Assembly (NCBI RefSeq): GCF_003086695.1
Contig: NZ_CP025999.1
Coordinates: 3,858,344-3,922,343, forward strand
Direction of reading: 5' to 3'
DNA: 64,000 bases
Source of the DNA: Stenotrophomonas sp. SAU14A_NAIMI4_8
GTDB taxonomy: Bacteria > Pseudomonadota > Gammaproteobacteria > Xanthomonadales > Xanthomonadaceae
The notes beneath the pieces were generated by a model. It searched no databases, was not told the DNA's origin, and saw nothing but the letters and a program-made list of their open reading frames with translations. Shown here one piece after another: positions 32,002 through 41,399 of this stretch. The stretch's first letter is position 1, and every line of letters starts with the position of its first letter. The translations under genes were made by a program, and so were the position numbers.

Positions 32002-32661
32002 TCAGGCCACGCCCAGCCGTTGCTGCAGCCAATCGCCCAGCGCGTCGATTTCCTCGGCGCAGACCTGGTGGGCCATCGGATAGCTGTGCCACTGCGGCTG
32101 CAGCCCCAGGTCGCGCAGCACCTGCGCGCTGTGCTCGGCCACCGGCAGCGGAATGACCGGATCGCCGGTGCCGTGGGCCATGAACACCGGCACGTCCACG
32201 GCGCCTTCCACACGGGTGGCGCTCTGCGCGTCGGGCAGGTAGGTGGACAGCGCGATCAGGCCGGCCAGCGGTGCGGTGCGCGCCAGCGCGGCGCTCAGGA
32301 TCACCGCGCCCCCCTGCGAGAAGCCCGCCAGGAAGATGTGGTCGGCGGCGATGCCGCGCTCGATCTCGCGGGCGATCAGCGCGTCCAGCTGCGCCATCGA
32401 TTCACGCACGCCGGCCATGTCGGCGCGCGAACGGAAGTCCATGCCGACGATGTCGTACCAACCGCGCATCGGCACACCATTGTTGATGGTGATCGGCCGC
32501 ACCGGCGCATGCGGGAACACGAAGCGCAGCGCCGGCCAGTGCGGGCGTACCAGTTCCGGCACGATGGGTGCGAAGTCATGGCCGTCGGCGCCCAGGCCGT
32601 GCAGCCAGATGACCGACCACTGCGGCGAAGCGCCGGTTTCCTGTTCCACCGTTTGCAGCAT
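32002..32661 (-). CDS. carboxylesterase/phospholipase family alpha/beta hydrolase
   Basis: 219 aa from ATG 32661 (MLQTVEQETG); the long open frame upstream overlaps mdoH and is not used. Signature blocks: SVIWLHGLGADGHDF oxyanion region, FPHAPVRPITINNGVPMRGWYDI, nucleophile GFSQGGAVIL, acid HGTGDPVIP and catalytic His SYPMAHQVC. This is the cytoplasmic EstB/acyl-protein-thioesterase-like group that cleaves short-chain esters. Its stop lies 3 bp from the AlgZ-like kinase start, on the same strand. Confidence 0.93.
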   Translation of the reverse strand: MLQTVEQETGASPQWSVIWLHGLGADGHDFAPIVPELVRPHWPALRFVFPHAPVRPITINNGVPMRGWYDIVGMDFRSRADMAGVRESMAQLDALIAREIERGIAADHIFLAGFSQGGAVILSAALARTAPLAGLIALSTYLPDAQSATRVEGAVDVPVFMAHGTGDPVIPLPVAEHSAQVLRDLGLQPQWHSYPMAHQVCAEEIDALGDWLQQRLGVA

Positions 32662-32711
32662 GTTGCGGCTCCTGTACGTTCGAGCCGCATTATGCCGGTG
32701 CCGCGCGGGGA

Positions 32712-34637
32712 TCAGTACAGCGGCGGCTGCTCGGCGGCCTCGCGGCGCAGCTGCGCAGCGCGCACCAGCACCGGCGGCGGCAGGTTCTCTTCGGGAATGT
32801 CCAGCAGGCCCAGGCGGTGCAGGAAGGCACCGGGCGCACGCGAGGAGGTCAGCGCCACCACCGGAATGGCCAGCACCATGCCGATCACCACCGGCGCCAT
32901 CCAGGCCGCCAGTGACGGCGACACGGCCCACGCCAGCAGGCCCATGAACGCGCCGAACAGGCCCAGCCCACCGTAGCCGCGTACCAGCGCCCACCAGGAA
33001 ATGCCGCCGTCGTCGCGCTGCTGCGCATCCCAGCCCGAATCGCGCCCGGACAGCACTTCGGCCACCCCGCGCGACTGCACGTACATCACCACCGGCGCCA
33101 TCAGCGCCGCCAGCACGGTTTCCACCAACATCGACACGAACGCACGGATCGCGCCGCCGCAGCCACGACGGTCCACCGGGTCCAGCAGCATGGCCAGGTA
33201 GCCCAGCACCTTGGGCATCAGCAGCACGGCCATGGTGGCGCCGAACAACCGCACCACCTGCACTTCATCCTGCGCACGCCAGTAGACGCTGGGCGACAGA
33301 TGCAGCACCGCATTGAAATCGATGCCTTCCTGGAACAGCGGGATGGCGATGCCGATCAGCATCAACATGCCCCACATCGGCGCGGTGAAGTAATGGCCGA
33401 TGCCGATCAGCATGTGTACCCGGCTGATCCAGTGCAGGCCACGGCTTCCCACCACCTTGCCGTGCTGCAGGTTGCCCTGGCACCAGCGGCGGTCGCGCAC
33501 CAGCAGATCGGTCAGGGTGGGCGGGCCTTCCTCATAGCTGCCGCCCAGGTACGGCACCATGTGCGCGGCCCAGCCACCGCGGCGCATCAGCGCCGCTTCC
33601 ACGAAATCGTGGCTGAGCACGTGGCCGCCGAAGGGCTTGCGCCCCGGCAGCGCCGGCAACCCGGCGTGGTCGGCGAAGGCGCGGGTGCGGATGATTGCGT
33701 TGTGACCCCAGTAATTGCTCTCGGCACCGTGCCACCAGGCCACGCCGCGGGCGATGACCGGGCCGTACACGCGCCCGCCGAACTGCTGCATGCGGGCGAA
33801 CAACGTACGACCGCCGATCACCGACGGCAGGGTCTGGATCAGGCCGACGTCGGCGTTGTGTTCCATGCCGGCCACCAGGCGCACGATGCTGTCGCCGGTC
33901 ATCAGGCTGTCGGCGTCCAGGATCAGCATCTGCGGGTAGGCACCGCCGAAGCGGCGCACCCAATCGGCGATGTTGCCGGCCTTGCGGCCGCTGTTGTCGC
34001 TGCGGCGGCGGTAGAACAAACGCACCTGGCCGTCAGGCACGAGCTCGCGCAGTTCGTTGAACACCTGCTCTTCGGCGCGGGCGATGTCCTCGCGGCGGGT
34101 GTCACTGAGCACGAAGAAATCGAAGCGCTGCAACTGGCCGGTGGCCGCCACCGATTCATAGATGGCACGCAGGCCGGCCAGCAGGCGGCGCGGATCTTCG
34201 TTGTAGGTGGGCATCAGCAGCGCGGTACGGCTGTGCACCACCGGCAGCGGCTTGTCCGGGTCGATGCCCAGGCGGTAGCCGCGGTCGAACACCGCGGTCA
34301 GGAAGCCGGCCACGGCACTGGCAAAGGACAGCGCGATCCAGGCGAACAGGCCGACGAACAGCACCAGCAGGCAGGCTTCCAGCACGCTGATGCCATTGCC
34401 CGACAGCACCCGCCACATCATGCGGGTGGCGGCGGCGGTCATCACGGCGGTGCCGCCCAGGATGTACAGGCGGCGCAGGCCGATCAGGCGCGGCGAAGTG
34501 CGATGGCGGCGCACCTTCAGCGCGCCCTCACCCAGGCTCTGCTCGGGCATGACCAGCGGCGATTCGGCAGGCAGCAGGGCCCAGCCGGCATCCAGCTCCG
34601 GGTTGCCCGTGCTCGGAATGTGGGTTTGAACTTCCAT
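32712..34637 (-). CDS. mdoH: glucans biosynthesis glucosyltransferase H (osmoregulated periplasmic glucans)
   Basis: 641 aa inner-membrane GT2 enzyme, the short form found in Xanthomonads (HrpM); E. coli MdoH is near 850 aa. The N-terminal helices (about 56-75 and 88-112) precede the glycosyltransferase domain: [40 protein letters not shown] and the product-binding [12 protein letters not shown]. Several further helices follow from about residue 400 to 580. It polymerises glucose from UDP-glucose into periplasmic glucans. mdoG is not adjacent. The start [19 protein letters not shown] at 34637 is well placed. Confidence 0.96.
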   Translation of the reverse strand: MEVQTHIPSTGNPELDAGWALLPAESPLVMPEQSLGEGALKVRRHRTSPRLIGLRRLYILGGTAVMTAAATRMMWRVLSGNGISVLEACLLVLFVGLFAWIALSFASAVAGFLTAVFDRGYRLGIDPDKPLPVVHSRTALLMPTYNEDPRRLLAGLRAIYESVAATGQLQRFDFFVLSDTRREDIARAEEQVFNELRELVPDGQVRLFYRRRSDNSGRKAGNIADWVRRFGGAYPQMLILDADSLMTGDSIVRLVAGMEHNADVGLIQTLPSVIGGRTLFARMQQFGGRVYGPVIARGVAWWHGAESNYWGHNAIIRTRAFADHAGLPALPGRKPFGGHVLSHDFVEAALMRRGGWAAHMVPYLGGSYEEGPPTLTDLLVRDRRWCQGNLQHGKVVGSRGLHWISRVHMLIGIGHYFTAPMWGMLMLIGIAIPLFQEGIDFNAVLHLSPSVYWRAQDEVQVVRLFGATMAVLLMPKVLGYLAMLLDPVDRRGCGGAIRAFVSMLVETVLAALMAPVVMYVQSRGVAEVLSGRDSGWDAQQRDDGGISWWALVRGYGGLGLFGAFMGLLAWAVSPSLAAWMAPVVIGMVLAIPVVALTSSRAPGAFLHRLGLLDIPEENLPPPVLVRAAQLRREAAEQPPLY

Positions 34638-35003
34638 GCAGGCCTATTCCGCCCAGGCGCCGCGCCCTGCCATCCCGGCCAGGCTGCATGCACCAAGGTT
34701 CCCGGCGCGCCTTCCCGGCGCCCGCACTTGTCCACTCTGCGGGGGCTTCACGCCGCGCAGTCGATGTCTGTCACTACCGGAACCCACACGATCTCCAACG
34801 GGGCGGAATCGAAAAAATGCGGCCCAGTCTAGGCGGGTAAATGTAAGCCCAGTGCGAAGGTTTGCGCCGGGAAATGTCCCCATTCAGCGATCAGCAGGCG
34901 AGCGCCGGGCTGGATCGTGACAAATGAGAACAACTCTCATGAACAGGCGCTGGGGTGGGCCGGTCGCGCTGCTCAGCCAACGCGATCCCGGCCCCGGCGG
35001 GTA
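34638..35003. other. gene-free leader region upstream of mdoH
   Basis: No frame here shows coding character. It contains the likely mdoH leader and, at 34924-34940, the palindrome ATGAGA-ACAAC-TCTCAT, which resembles a Fur-type operator but lies almost 290 bp from the mdoH start. Confidence 0.5.
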
Positions 35004-35174
35004 TCACTCGTCGGCCAGTGCCGGTGTGTGGGCGGCACCACTGGCCGCCGCGCGCGCGCGCTCCATCGCCACCGCCAGTTGCTGGCGGGCGAGCAGTTGT
35101 TGTGCCTGCACCACTTCAGGTGTCGGCAGAAGCACCGGTCCCGGTGCGTTTTCCGGTGTAGCAGCTGTGGTCAT
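35004..35174 (-). CDS. small conserved-looking hypothetical protein (56 aa)
   Basis: ATG at 35174 is preceded by GGAGG at four bases, one of the better ribosome sites in the window. The 56-aa product (MTTAATPENAPGPVLLPTPE, then VVQAQQLLARQQLAVAMERA, then a short acidic tail) has a central amphipathic helix rich in Gln, Leu and Ala. No signal peptide and no known domain. Its codons are G/C at third positions, as in its neighbours. A longer frame to 35237 exists but lacks a ribosome site. Function not recognised. Confidence 0.55.
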   Translation of the reverse strand: MTTAATPENAPGPVLLPTPEVVQAQQLLARQQLAVAMERARAAASGAAHTPALADE

Positions 35175-35390
35175 GCAACCTCCATGGACATTCCGCCAAC
35201 GCCTGGATGAAGCCGGGGCGCCAGCGGAACTGCGCACCCTATCCTAAAAACAAGGCGGGTGGGTGACGGTGCGACCGCCCGACGCGGCGAATTCCTGAGC
35301 AAGGCGTCACATTTTTGACGCGACCCTGTACCACCTGAATGCGCTGCCATTTATCATGAAAACGTTTTCTTACAGGGATGTCCCTACTCA

Positions 35391-35777
35391 ATGAATGCCG
35401 TAGACCTCTCCCGCTTCAGTCCGAAGTGGCAGTTCCGCTTTGCCTTCTACCAGCAGCACGGCGCCCCCAAGGAGCCGGGCTTCAAGCAGGCCTGGAAGGC
35501 CCTGTCCTTCGGCGACCGGCTGAAGATCAACCTGAACTTCTTCGCCTTCTTCTTCGGCGCCATCTACCTGTTCATCCTGGGCATGTGGCGCAAGGCGATC
35601 GTGGTGATCGGCATCAACATCGTGCTGATGGCGCTGGCCTTCGTACTGCCGGAAATCGTCGCCCGCGCCCTGTTCATCGCCACCAATTTCCTGGTGGCCT
35701 CCAGCACCAACTACGCCTACTACCTGGAACAGGTGAAGGGCAGCACCAGCTGGAACCCGTTTGAAGGAATGTTCTGA
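35391..35777 (+). CDS. DUF2628 domain membrane protein
   Basis: 128 aa. A soluble N-terminal part (FSPKWQFRFAFYQQHGAPKEPGFKQAWKAL) is followed by three membrane segments (INLNFFAFFFGAIYLFILGMW, AIVVIGINIVLMALAFVLP, ALFIATNFLVASSTNYAYY). The F-F-x-F-F-F-G-x-x-Y pattern is typical of DUF2628 proteins, small inner-membrane proteins of unknown role. It is preceded by an AT-rich stretch that suits a promoter and by a GCGTCA/TGACGC inverted repeat at 35304-35321. Confidence 0.88.
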   Translation: MNAVDLSRFSPKWQFRFAFYQQHGAPKEPGFKQAWKALSFGDRLKINLNFFAFFFGAIYLFILGMWRKAIVVIGINIVLMALAFVLPEIVARALFIATNFLVASSTNYAYYLEQVKGSTSWNPFEGMF

Positions 35778-35816
35778 GCGAATCAGACCTGCGCACGGAC
35801 GCGCGGCAAGGATGCA

Positions 35817-35851
35817 AACGACGCCCGGCCCCCGCCGGGCGTCTTCGTTTC
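35817..35851. terminator. bidirectional rho-independent terminator
   Basis: GACGCCCGGC pairs with the complementary GCCGGGCGTC over a short C-rich loop, then TTCGTTT, between the convergent DUF2628 and chemoreceptor genes. Confidence 0.85.
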
Positions 35852-35857
35852 CAGCCC

Positions 35858-38392
35858 TCAGGCTGCGCGCAGCACCTTCGCCGCCGTGGCATCGGCCTGC
35901 AGGCGGAAGCGCGACACCGCCACCGCCAGCTGTTCGGCCTGCTCTTCCATGGCCCGCGCGGCGGCCGTGGCTTCTTCCACCAGCGCGGCGTTCTGCTGGG
36001 TGGTTTCGTCCATCTGCACCACGGTCTGGTTCACCTGCTCGATGCCGGCGGACTGCTCGCGCGAGGCGGCCGAGATCTCGGCCATGATCTCGTTCACCCG
36101 GCCCACCTGGCCCACGATGTCCTGCATGGTGCGGCCGGCGCCGTGCACCAGCTGCGCACCGGCACCGACATGGGCCACCGAGGCATCGATCAGCTCCTTG
36201 ATCTCCTTGGCCGCGCCCGCCGAGCGCTGTGCCAGCGCGCGCACTTCGCTGGCAACCACGGCGAAACCGCGGCCCTGCTCGCCGGCACGCGCCGCTTCCA
36301 CCGCGGCGTTCAGCGCCAGGATATTGGTCTGGAAGGCGATGCCATCGATGACCGAAATGATTTCGGCAATACGCTGCGACGAGCTTTCGATCTGTTCCAT
36401 GGTCTGCACCACCTGGCCGACCACCTGCCCGCCTTCGCTGGCCACGCCAGCCGCCGACGCCGCCAGGCTGTTGGCCTGCTGGGCGTGTTCGGCGTTCTGG
36501 CGCACGGTGGAGGTCAGCTCTTCCATCGACGCGGCGGTTTCTTCCAGGTTGGCCGCCTGCGTTTCGGTACGGCGCGACAGATCGTTGTTGCCCGATGCAA
36601 TCTCGCCGGCGGCCAGGCGGATGCTGGCGGCCGACTGCTGGATCTGGCCGACGATCTGGGTCAGCTGCTGCACGGTGCTGTTGGCATCGTCGCGCATCAC
36701 CGCGAACACACCGTGGAAATCACCCTGCATGCGCGTGCTGAGGTCGCCGGCGGCGATCGCGCGCAGCAGCGTGGACAGCGCGGCCAGGTTGTGGTCGCTC
36801 ACCTGCATCATGGTGTTCAGGGTTTCCACCATGCGGCGGAAATCATGCTCGAAGCGCTGGGCATCGCCGCGCACGGCGAAATCACCGGCGGCGGCAGCGG
36901 CGGCCAGCTGCTGGATCTGATCGTTGATCGCGCCCAGGTTGTCCTTGGTGGTGGCCATGGCCGCGGTGAACACCGCCTTTTCGCCCGGCAGCGCTTCCAT
37001 GTCCACGCTCAGGTCGCCCACGGCGTAGCGCTGCATCACTTCCACCAGGCGCTGGGTGACCGCATTGCTGGACGCCACCAGCTGGTTGCTGTCGGCCACC
37101 ATGCGGCCGTACTCGCCCGGGAATGCCGACGCATCCATGCGGTAGCTGATCTGCCCGGCATCGTGGCGCTGCGCCATCTCGGCCTGGGCGGCCATGACCG
37201 CCTGCAGCTGGCCACGCATGGCCTGCATCGCCTCCAGCAACCGGCCCACTTCATCGTTGCTGCGCGCGGGCATGGCCGAATCCAGCTTGCCGGCGGCCAC
37301 ATCGCCAGCGATGCGCACGGCTTCGGCCAGCGGACGGATCGCCAGGCGGCGCAGCAGCACGTACACGCCGGCACTCAGGGTCAGCGCGGCAACCACGCCC
37401 ACCAGCAGGGTCAGCCACAGCAGCTGGCGCGCTTCGGCCACGATCACTGCATGCGGCACCACCACGCCCAGGGCAAATCGCTGCGGTGCGTTGCCGATCT
37501 TCAGCGGCACGTACAGGCGCACATTGCCGGCATCGTCCGGCTCGAAGGCTTCCACGGTCTTGTCGGCGGCAATCTGCTGCAGCATGGCGCGGGTGCCGGC
37601 ATCGCTGCGCGGCTTGCCGATCTCCGCCGGGTTGGCCGCGGCCAGCACCACGCCCTTGGGCGACAGCAGCTCGACCCGGCCGGCGCCCATCGGTGCCAGC
37701 GTGGCCAGGTGCTTCTGCAGGGCCGCCAGCGAGAAATCAACGGTGAACACACCCAGGAACGTGCCGTTTTCCACGATCGGCGTGCTCAGCGTGCTCATCA
37801 GCACCTGCTGGCCGCCGATGTCGTAGGCGTAGGGTTCGCTGACCTTGGGCAGCTTGTCGCGGCTGGGGCCCACGTACCAGTCGGCAGAGCCACTGGCGCT
37901 GTCGGTGTAGTCGGTCATGGGCGACTGGGTCGGCTTGCCGTCCTGCCAGGCCCAGTAGCTCATGTAGCGACCGGTGGCGTCGTGCGCCTCGGTGTTCACG
38001 AATTCGGCGTCCTTGCCATCGAAGGCATCGGCTTCCCACATGGTGCTCTTGCCCAGCCATTCCGGGTGCGCGTGCAGCTGCTCGCCGATGATGGCGGCCA
38101 GGCTGGCGCGGTCGGGCACATCGCCGCGCGCGCGCTGGGCCAGGACGGCCTCGGCCATGGCGTCGTTGCTGGCAAAGGCCGTGCCCAGGTCGGCGGCGAC
38201 CTTGCGTGCCTCGGCATTGGCCTCGCTGGCCATGGTCTGGCGCGAGGCGTTGATCAGGCTGCTGCTGGCCTGGCGGTAGATCAGGAAGGCGGTCAGGCCG
38301 AAGCACAGCAGTGCGATCAGCGCGGTGCCCAGCATCAGCTTGTGGGCAATGCTGCCGGGGCGACGGGCAGCCGTAGAACGGGAAGGCGACAT
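35858..38392 (-). CDS. methyl-accepting chemotaxis protein (dCACHE chemoreceptor)
   Basis: 844 aa. Membrane helix 1 (about 19-40, [21 protein letters not shown]), then a ~290-residue periplasmic sensor of the double-CACHE type ([36 protein letters not shown]), helix 2 ([24 protein letters not shown], about 330), a HAMP domain and a further HAMP-like repeat, then the cytoplasmic hairpin whose tip is [50 protein letters not shown]. Sites such as QTNILAL and [17 protein letters not shown] would be methylated by CheR. No C-terminal CheR/B-tethering pentapeptide (it ends KVLRAA). The ligand is unknown. Only the ATG at 38392 gives a proper membrane anchor; longer frames are spurious. Confidence 0.95.
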   Translation of the reverse strand: MSPSRSTAARRPGSIAHKLMLGTALIALLCFGLTAFLIYRQASSSLINASRQTMASEANAEARKVAADLGTAFASNDAMAEAVLAQRARGDVPDRASLAAIIGEQLHAHPEWLGKSTMWEADAFDGKDAEFVNTEAHDATGRYMSYWAWQDGKPTQSPMTDYTDSASGSADWYVGPSRDKLPKVSEPYAYDIGGQQVLMSTLSTPIVENGTFLGVFTVDFSLAALQKHLATLAPMGAGRVELLSPKGVVLAAANPAEIGKPRSDAGTRAMLQQIAADKTVEAFEPDDAGNVRLYVPLKIGNAPQRFALGVVVPHAVIVAEARQLLWLTLLVGVVAALTLSAGVYVLLRRLAIRPLAEAVRIAGDVAAGKLDSAMPARSNDEVGRLLEAMQAMRGQLQAVMAAQAEMAQRHDAGQISYRMDASAFPGEYGRMVADSNQLVASSNAVTQRLVEVMQRYAVGDLSVDMEALPGEKAVFTAAMATTKDNLGAINDQIQQLAAAAAAGDFAVRGDAQRFEHDFRRMVETLNTMMQVSDHNLAALSTLLRAIAAGDLSTRMQGDFHGVFAVMRDDANSTVQQLTQIVGQIQQSAASIRLAAGEIASGNNDLSRRTETQAANLEETAASMEELTSTVRQNAEHAQQANSLAASAAGVASEGGQVVGQVVQTMEQIESSSQRIAEIISVIDGIAFQTNILALNAAVEAARAGEQGRGFAVVASEVRALAQRSAGAAKEIKELIDASVAHVGAGAQLVHGAGRTMQDIVGQVGRVNEIMAEISAASREQSAGIEQVNQTVVQMDETTQQNAALVEEATAAARAMEEQAEQLAVAVSRFRLQADATAAKVLRAA

Positions 38393-38601
38393 GGAAGGAT
38401 CCGCAGGTGATTCAGGACAACCGGCACCGGTGGGGGCACCGCGCAGATGCGCGATCCCTCGCGCGGGCCACCTTCCAGAAGAAGGCGCGCACCGGGTTAA
38501 CGGCCGCGCGCCGCACAGGTTGAGCCGGACCGGGCGCCGAAGCTGAACGCGCTCAGTCTCGTGGTCTGGCCAGGTGCCCGGCGCGCGCTGGGCTTCATGG
38601 C

Positions 38602-38623
38602 CGTCGAGCAAGCTCGACGCTAC
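38602..38623 (-). repeat. GTAG-type REP element
   Basis: Minus strand: GTAGCGTCGAGC, TTGCTCGACG. First of three copies in the gap between the chemoreceptor and epimerase genes. Confidence 0.9.
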
Positions 38624-38648
38624 GGGGGACGCCGGAGCGCGCCCATTC

Positions 38649-38670
38649 GTAGAGTCGAGCTTGCTCGACT
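38649..38670 (+). repeat. GTAG-type REP element
   Basis: GTAGAGTCGAGC, TTGCTCGACT, in opposite orientation to its two neighbours at 38602 and 38697. Confidence 0.9.
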
Positions 38671-38696
38671 GACGCGGTGGCGCCGGCGTTCACGGC

Positions 38697-38718
38697 CGTC
38701 GAGCAAGCTCGACGCTAC
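38697..38718 (-). repeat. GTAG-type REP element
   Basis: Minus strand: GTAGCGTCGAGC, TTGCTCGACG. It begins three bases after the stop of the epimerase gene and probably protects its 3' end. Confidence 0.9.
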
Positions 38719-38721
38719 GGG

Positions 38722-39609
38722 TTACGGCCGGGCCATCGCGCGCGGCAACACTTCAATGCTGCCGGCGGCGTACTGCTGCAGCACTTCTTCCGGCCCGTGG
38801 CGCGGCTGCCAGCCCAGCTGCTGCTGCAGCCGGCGGCTGTCGTACACCCGGTCGATCGACGGCGGTACCGACCAGCCACGGCGGTCGAACTCAGCCAGCA
38901 GCTGCGGCGCGCGGCGCGCCAGCACCTGGCGAGTATCAACGGCCAGCTGCAGGCAATCCTCGCGCTGGAACGGGCTGGCACCGCAGGCGATGTAGCGCTG
39001 GAACACGCCACCTTCGTCCAGCAGCAGTGCGGCATGCGCGCTGGCCACATCGCGTGCGTCGATGCCCCGGTGCAGGCGGAACAGCGCCATGCGTTCGGGC
39101 GGCTCCGGGAAACAACGTCCCATGCGCAGTACCCGCACGCTGAAGCTGTCCGATGCGGCCTGCTCGACCAGTCCCTCGGCCTGCAGCTTGCTGCGGTGGT
39201 AGATGGTGCGCGGCTGCGGCTGGGTGTCTTCGTCGATCCAGCGGCAGCCGCCAGGCACCACCGCGTGGCCGTACAGCGCCGTCGTGCTGGTCAATACGAA
39301 CCGCCGCACACCCGCCTGCCGCGCCAGCTGCAGCAGCTGCGCGGTCGCGTCCACGTTCACCGTCTGGAACACCGCTTCGTCCACCAGGCCCACATGCGGC
39401 GCGTGCAGGGCGGCGGTATGGATCACCGCATCCACGCCGTCCAGGGCGCGCTGCAGTGCCGTGCGGTCAGTCACGTCGGCCACGATGCGCGTGGTGGCGA
39501 ACGGGCTGCGGTCCAGCCCGATCACCTCGTGCTGCGCCGCCAGCGCACCAAAGATCGCGCGGCCGATGCGGCCGGAGCTTCCGGTCAGCAGAATCTTCAT
39601 GGAATCCAT
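38722..39609 (-). CDS. NAD(P)-dependent epimerase/dehydratase (extended SDR)
   Basis: 295 aa Rossmann protein. The dinucleotide loop is MKILLTGSSGRIGRAIFGAL (TGxxGxxG), followed by VIGLDRS and DVTDRTAL for the nucleotide ribose. The catalytic set is STTALYG (Ser/Thr) and YHRSK (YxxxK). The C-terminal half (VFQRYIACGASPFQREDCLQ) should set the substrate, which is unknown though probably a nucleotide sugar or a small carbonyl. The start may be 39609 or the internal ATG at 39600 directly before KILLTG. It stands alone. Confidence 0.9.
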   Translation of the reverse strand: MDSMKILLTGSSGRIGRAIFGALAAQHEVIGLDRSPFATTRIVADVTDRTALQRALDGVDAVIHTAALHAPHVGLVDEAVFQTVNVDATAQLLQLARQAGVRRFVLTSTTALYGHAVVPGGCRWIDEDTQPQPRTIYHRSKLQAEGLVEQAASDSFSVRVLRMGRCFPEPPERMALFRLHRGIDARDVASAHAALLLDEGGVFQRYIACGASPFQREDCLQLAVDTRQVLARRAPQLLAEFDRRGWSVPPSIDRVYDSRRLQQQLGWQPRHGPEEVLQQYAAGSIEVLPRAMARP

Positions 39610-39708
39610 TCACTCGACAGCGCCCGGAACGTACCGGGATGAAGCGATTCTAGGCAGGCCGTGCGACCACGGCGAGAGCAGCGCATTCCAGTTGTGCGCG
39701 CACGCACA

Positions 39709-39737
39709 GAAAGGCCCCGCCATGTGGCGGGGCCCGG
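39709..39737 (-). terminator. rho-independent terminator
   Basis: On the minus strand GGCCCCGCCA-CA-TGGCGGGGCC is followed by TTTCTG. It ends the PA2169-like gene. Confidence 0.85.
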
Positions 39738-39774
39738 GTTGGCTGGTGGGGGTCAGCCAGAAACGTTCAGGCGA

Positions 39775-40227
39775 TCAAGCGGCCTTCATTGCGTGCTTGC
39801 GGGTGCGCATCACGGCGTGGCATTCCTGCACGTCCGGCAGCCACTGGGTCACTTCCTGGCGCACGGCCGGCGGCAGGTCGTTTTCCTTCAGCACGTCCTT
39901 GAACGCGGCCAGCAGGCGGTCTTCCGACTCTTCCAGCTCGGCTACGTAGCCGTAGTTGGTATCGCCGAAGGCGGCGCGCACCTTGCCGTAGAACTGCTGC
40001 ATGGAACCGACCAGGGTGCCGTGCTCGGCCGGCTTGCCGCCGGTGGCCGCCACCGCGCCGCTCAGCGAGGTCACGATGCGCGCCTTGACGCCGGCAATGC
40101 GGGTGAACAGTGCCGACAGCTCGGCATCCTTCACCTTGGTGGCCGCTTCTTCATAGAAGGATTTGCCGTCGCGAGCGATTTCGATCAGGTCGTTCAGACG
40201 GCTTTCGATGGTGGACTGGGTGCTCAT
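39775..40227 (-). CDS. PA2169-family four-helix-bundle protein (DUF2383)
   Basis: 150 aa, all helical, ferritin-like. It starts MSTQSTIESRLNDLIEIARDGKSFYEEAATKVKDAELSALFTRIA and ends LPDVQECHAVMRTRKHAMKAA. D-G-x-x-F/Y-Y-E-E-A and LF..IA are typical of the DUF2383/PA2169 family, which is related to ferritin-like bundles; whether metal is bound is not known. The earlier in-frame opening to 40461 has no ribosome site. Confidence 0.9.
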   Translation of the reverse strand: MSTQSTIESRLNDLIEIARDGKSFYEEAATKVKDAELSALFTRIAGVKARIVTSLSGAVAATGGKPAEHGTLVGSMQQFYGKVRAAFGDTNYGYVAELEESEDRLLAAFKDVLKENDLPPAVRQEVTQWLPDVQECHAVMRTRKHAMKAA

Positions 40228-40435
40228 GGCGTGGCTCCGTTTCGGATCTGCGGGAAGGGGCAGCGGTGCATGACCGTTGCCGTGCGCAGCCACAGTGATC
40301 GAACGCGTGTGCGGTGCAGGTGAGCAGCGATTGATGCGGGAATCACGCTGTAGAACCGGCGCTGACTGCTTCACGCGGCGTTGCAGCGGCTTCACGTGAT
40401 TGCAGCAATTGCAGTGTTCCAGCACGGGAAAACGC

Positions 40436-40807
40436 CTACTTCGGCGCGTCTTCATTCGCACGCGCGCTTAACAGCGCCTGCGCACGCGGTGACAACACGC
40501 ATCCCTGCGCCTGCAATCGCGCAATGGCCCCCCGCGTGCGGCCCAGAACTCCGGTATTGGCAATGAAGGTGAATGCGCTTCCTTCAAATGCCAGCACGAT
40601 GTTCTGCGTACTGCGCCAGTTCCGGTAGTCCACTTCGGCAATCGCGCTGTAGGGCCGCTCATGGCGGCGCAGCACGCGGTATTCCACACGGTCCGCGTGC
40701 AGGATCAGGCGCGGGTTCAGGCTGTTGTGCGCCAGCGCAAACCATGGCAGCGCGCGCAGTCCCAGGAACGCAGCTTCCAAGGTGACGGTAAGGGACGCAG
40801 TGTGCAT
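40436..40807 (-). CDS. hypothetical protein
   Basis: 123 aa, not recognised. The N-terminal half has a short hydrophobic stretch (LTVTLEAAFLGLRALPWFALA), then beta-strand-like segments: LILHADRVEYRVLRRHERPYSAIAEVDYRNWRSTQNIVLAFEGSAFTFIAN, a pattern seen in PH-like domains (a strand pair, Ser-x-Ile at a turn, W in the core). The C-terminal part is helical and charged. It starts at ATG 40807. It is close to the Ohr gene (57 bp) and on the same strand. A PH-like fold is inference only. Confidence 0.75.
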   Translation of the reverse strand: MHTASLTVTLEAAFLGLRALPWFALAHNSLNPRLILHADRVEYRVLRRHERPYSAIAEVDYRNWRSTQNIVLAFEGSAFTFIANTGVLGRTRGAIARLQAQGCVLSPRAQALLSARANEDAPK

Positions 40808-40864
40808 GGCCCATTATCGCAGCCGCGAGCCTGATCACCAGGCAACCATGGCAGGGCGCAGCGT

Positions 40865-41362
40865 TCATCCCACGCTGACCCGCACCACGTGACTGATGCC
40901 GCGATGGAACATCTTGGCGTACGGACACACGCGTTCGGTATTGCGCACCAGTTCCGCCGCCAGCGTGGCGTCCATGCCCGGCAGGCACACCACGATCTCG
41001 GCGGACAGCAGATACAGGCCATCCACCGGGTCACGGGCAAAGGTCACCCCCACCTCGACGCTGGGCTGGTCCAGCACCAGGCCGGCCCGCGCGGCAACCA
41101 GCACCATGGCGCCGTGGAAGCAGCCGGCGTAACCGGCCGCCAGCAGCTGTTCGGGATTGGTGCCACCGCCGGGACCGCCCAGTTCAGGGGGCAGGCGCAG
41201 ATCGACGGCCAGCGCACCATCATCGGAACGCACCACGCCCGAGGCGCGACCGTGCCCGGCCTGGCCGCCCTGAACCCGCACGCGGCCGGTGTAGAGGGGG
41301 CGCACCTCATCGCCGTGATAGCGATCGAGCACACTGGACGGCGGCGGCTTCAGGCCATTCAT
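40865..41362 (-). CDS. Ohr/OsmC-family organic hydroperoxide reductase
   Basis: 165 aa, about 20 longer than classic Ohr because of an N-terminal extension (MNGLKPPPSSVLDRYHGDEV). Both redox cysteines are present: GTNPEQLLAAGYAGCFHGAM (peroxidatic Cys) and ERVCPYAKMFHRGI (resolving Cys). The strand VRVQGGQAGHGRASGVVRSDDGALAVDLRLPPELGG carries the family's R-x-G...D...L-P-x-x-L-G-G. It detoxifies lipid and organic peroxides using lipoyl thiols, which would tie it to Lpd (known for Ohr in Xylella). It follows the SDR gene by 37 bp in the same direction, so they probably form one operon. Confidence 0.92.
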   Translation of the reverse strand: MNGLKPPPSSVLDRYHGDEVRPLYTGRVRVQGGQAGHGRASGVVRSDDGALAVDLRLPPELGGPGGGTNPEQLLAAGYAGCFHGAMVLVAARAGLVLDQPSVEVGVTFARDPVDGLYLLSAEIVVCLPGMDATLAAELVRNTERVCPYAKMFHRGISHVVRVSVG

Positions 41363-41399
41363 CGGCAGACCTGGACGTCCAGCAGCACTGACGGCAGGG

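Noticed and set aside
36143..38410. A 755-codon open frame antisense to the chemoreceptor gene
   Set aside because: The chemoreceptor frame has all expected domains; the antisense frame is a His/Gln/Arg-rich shadow.
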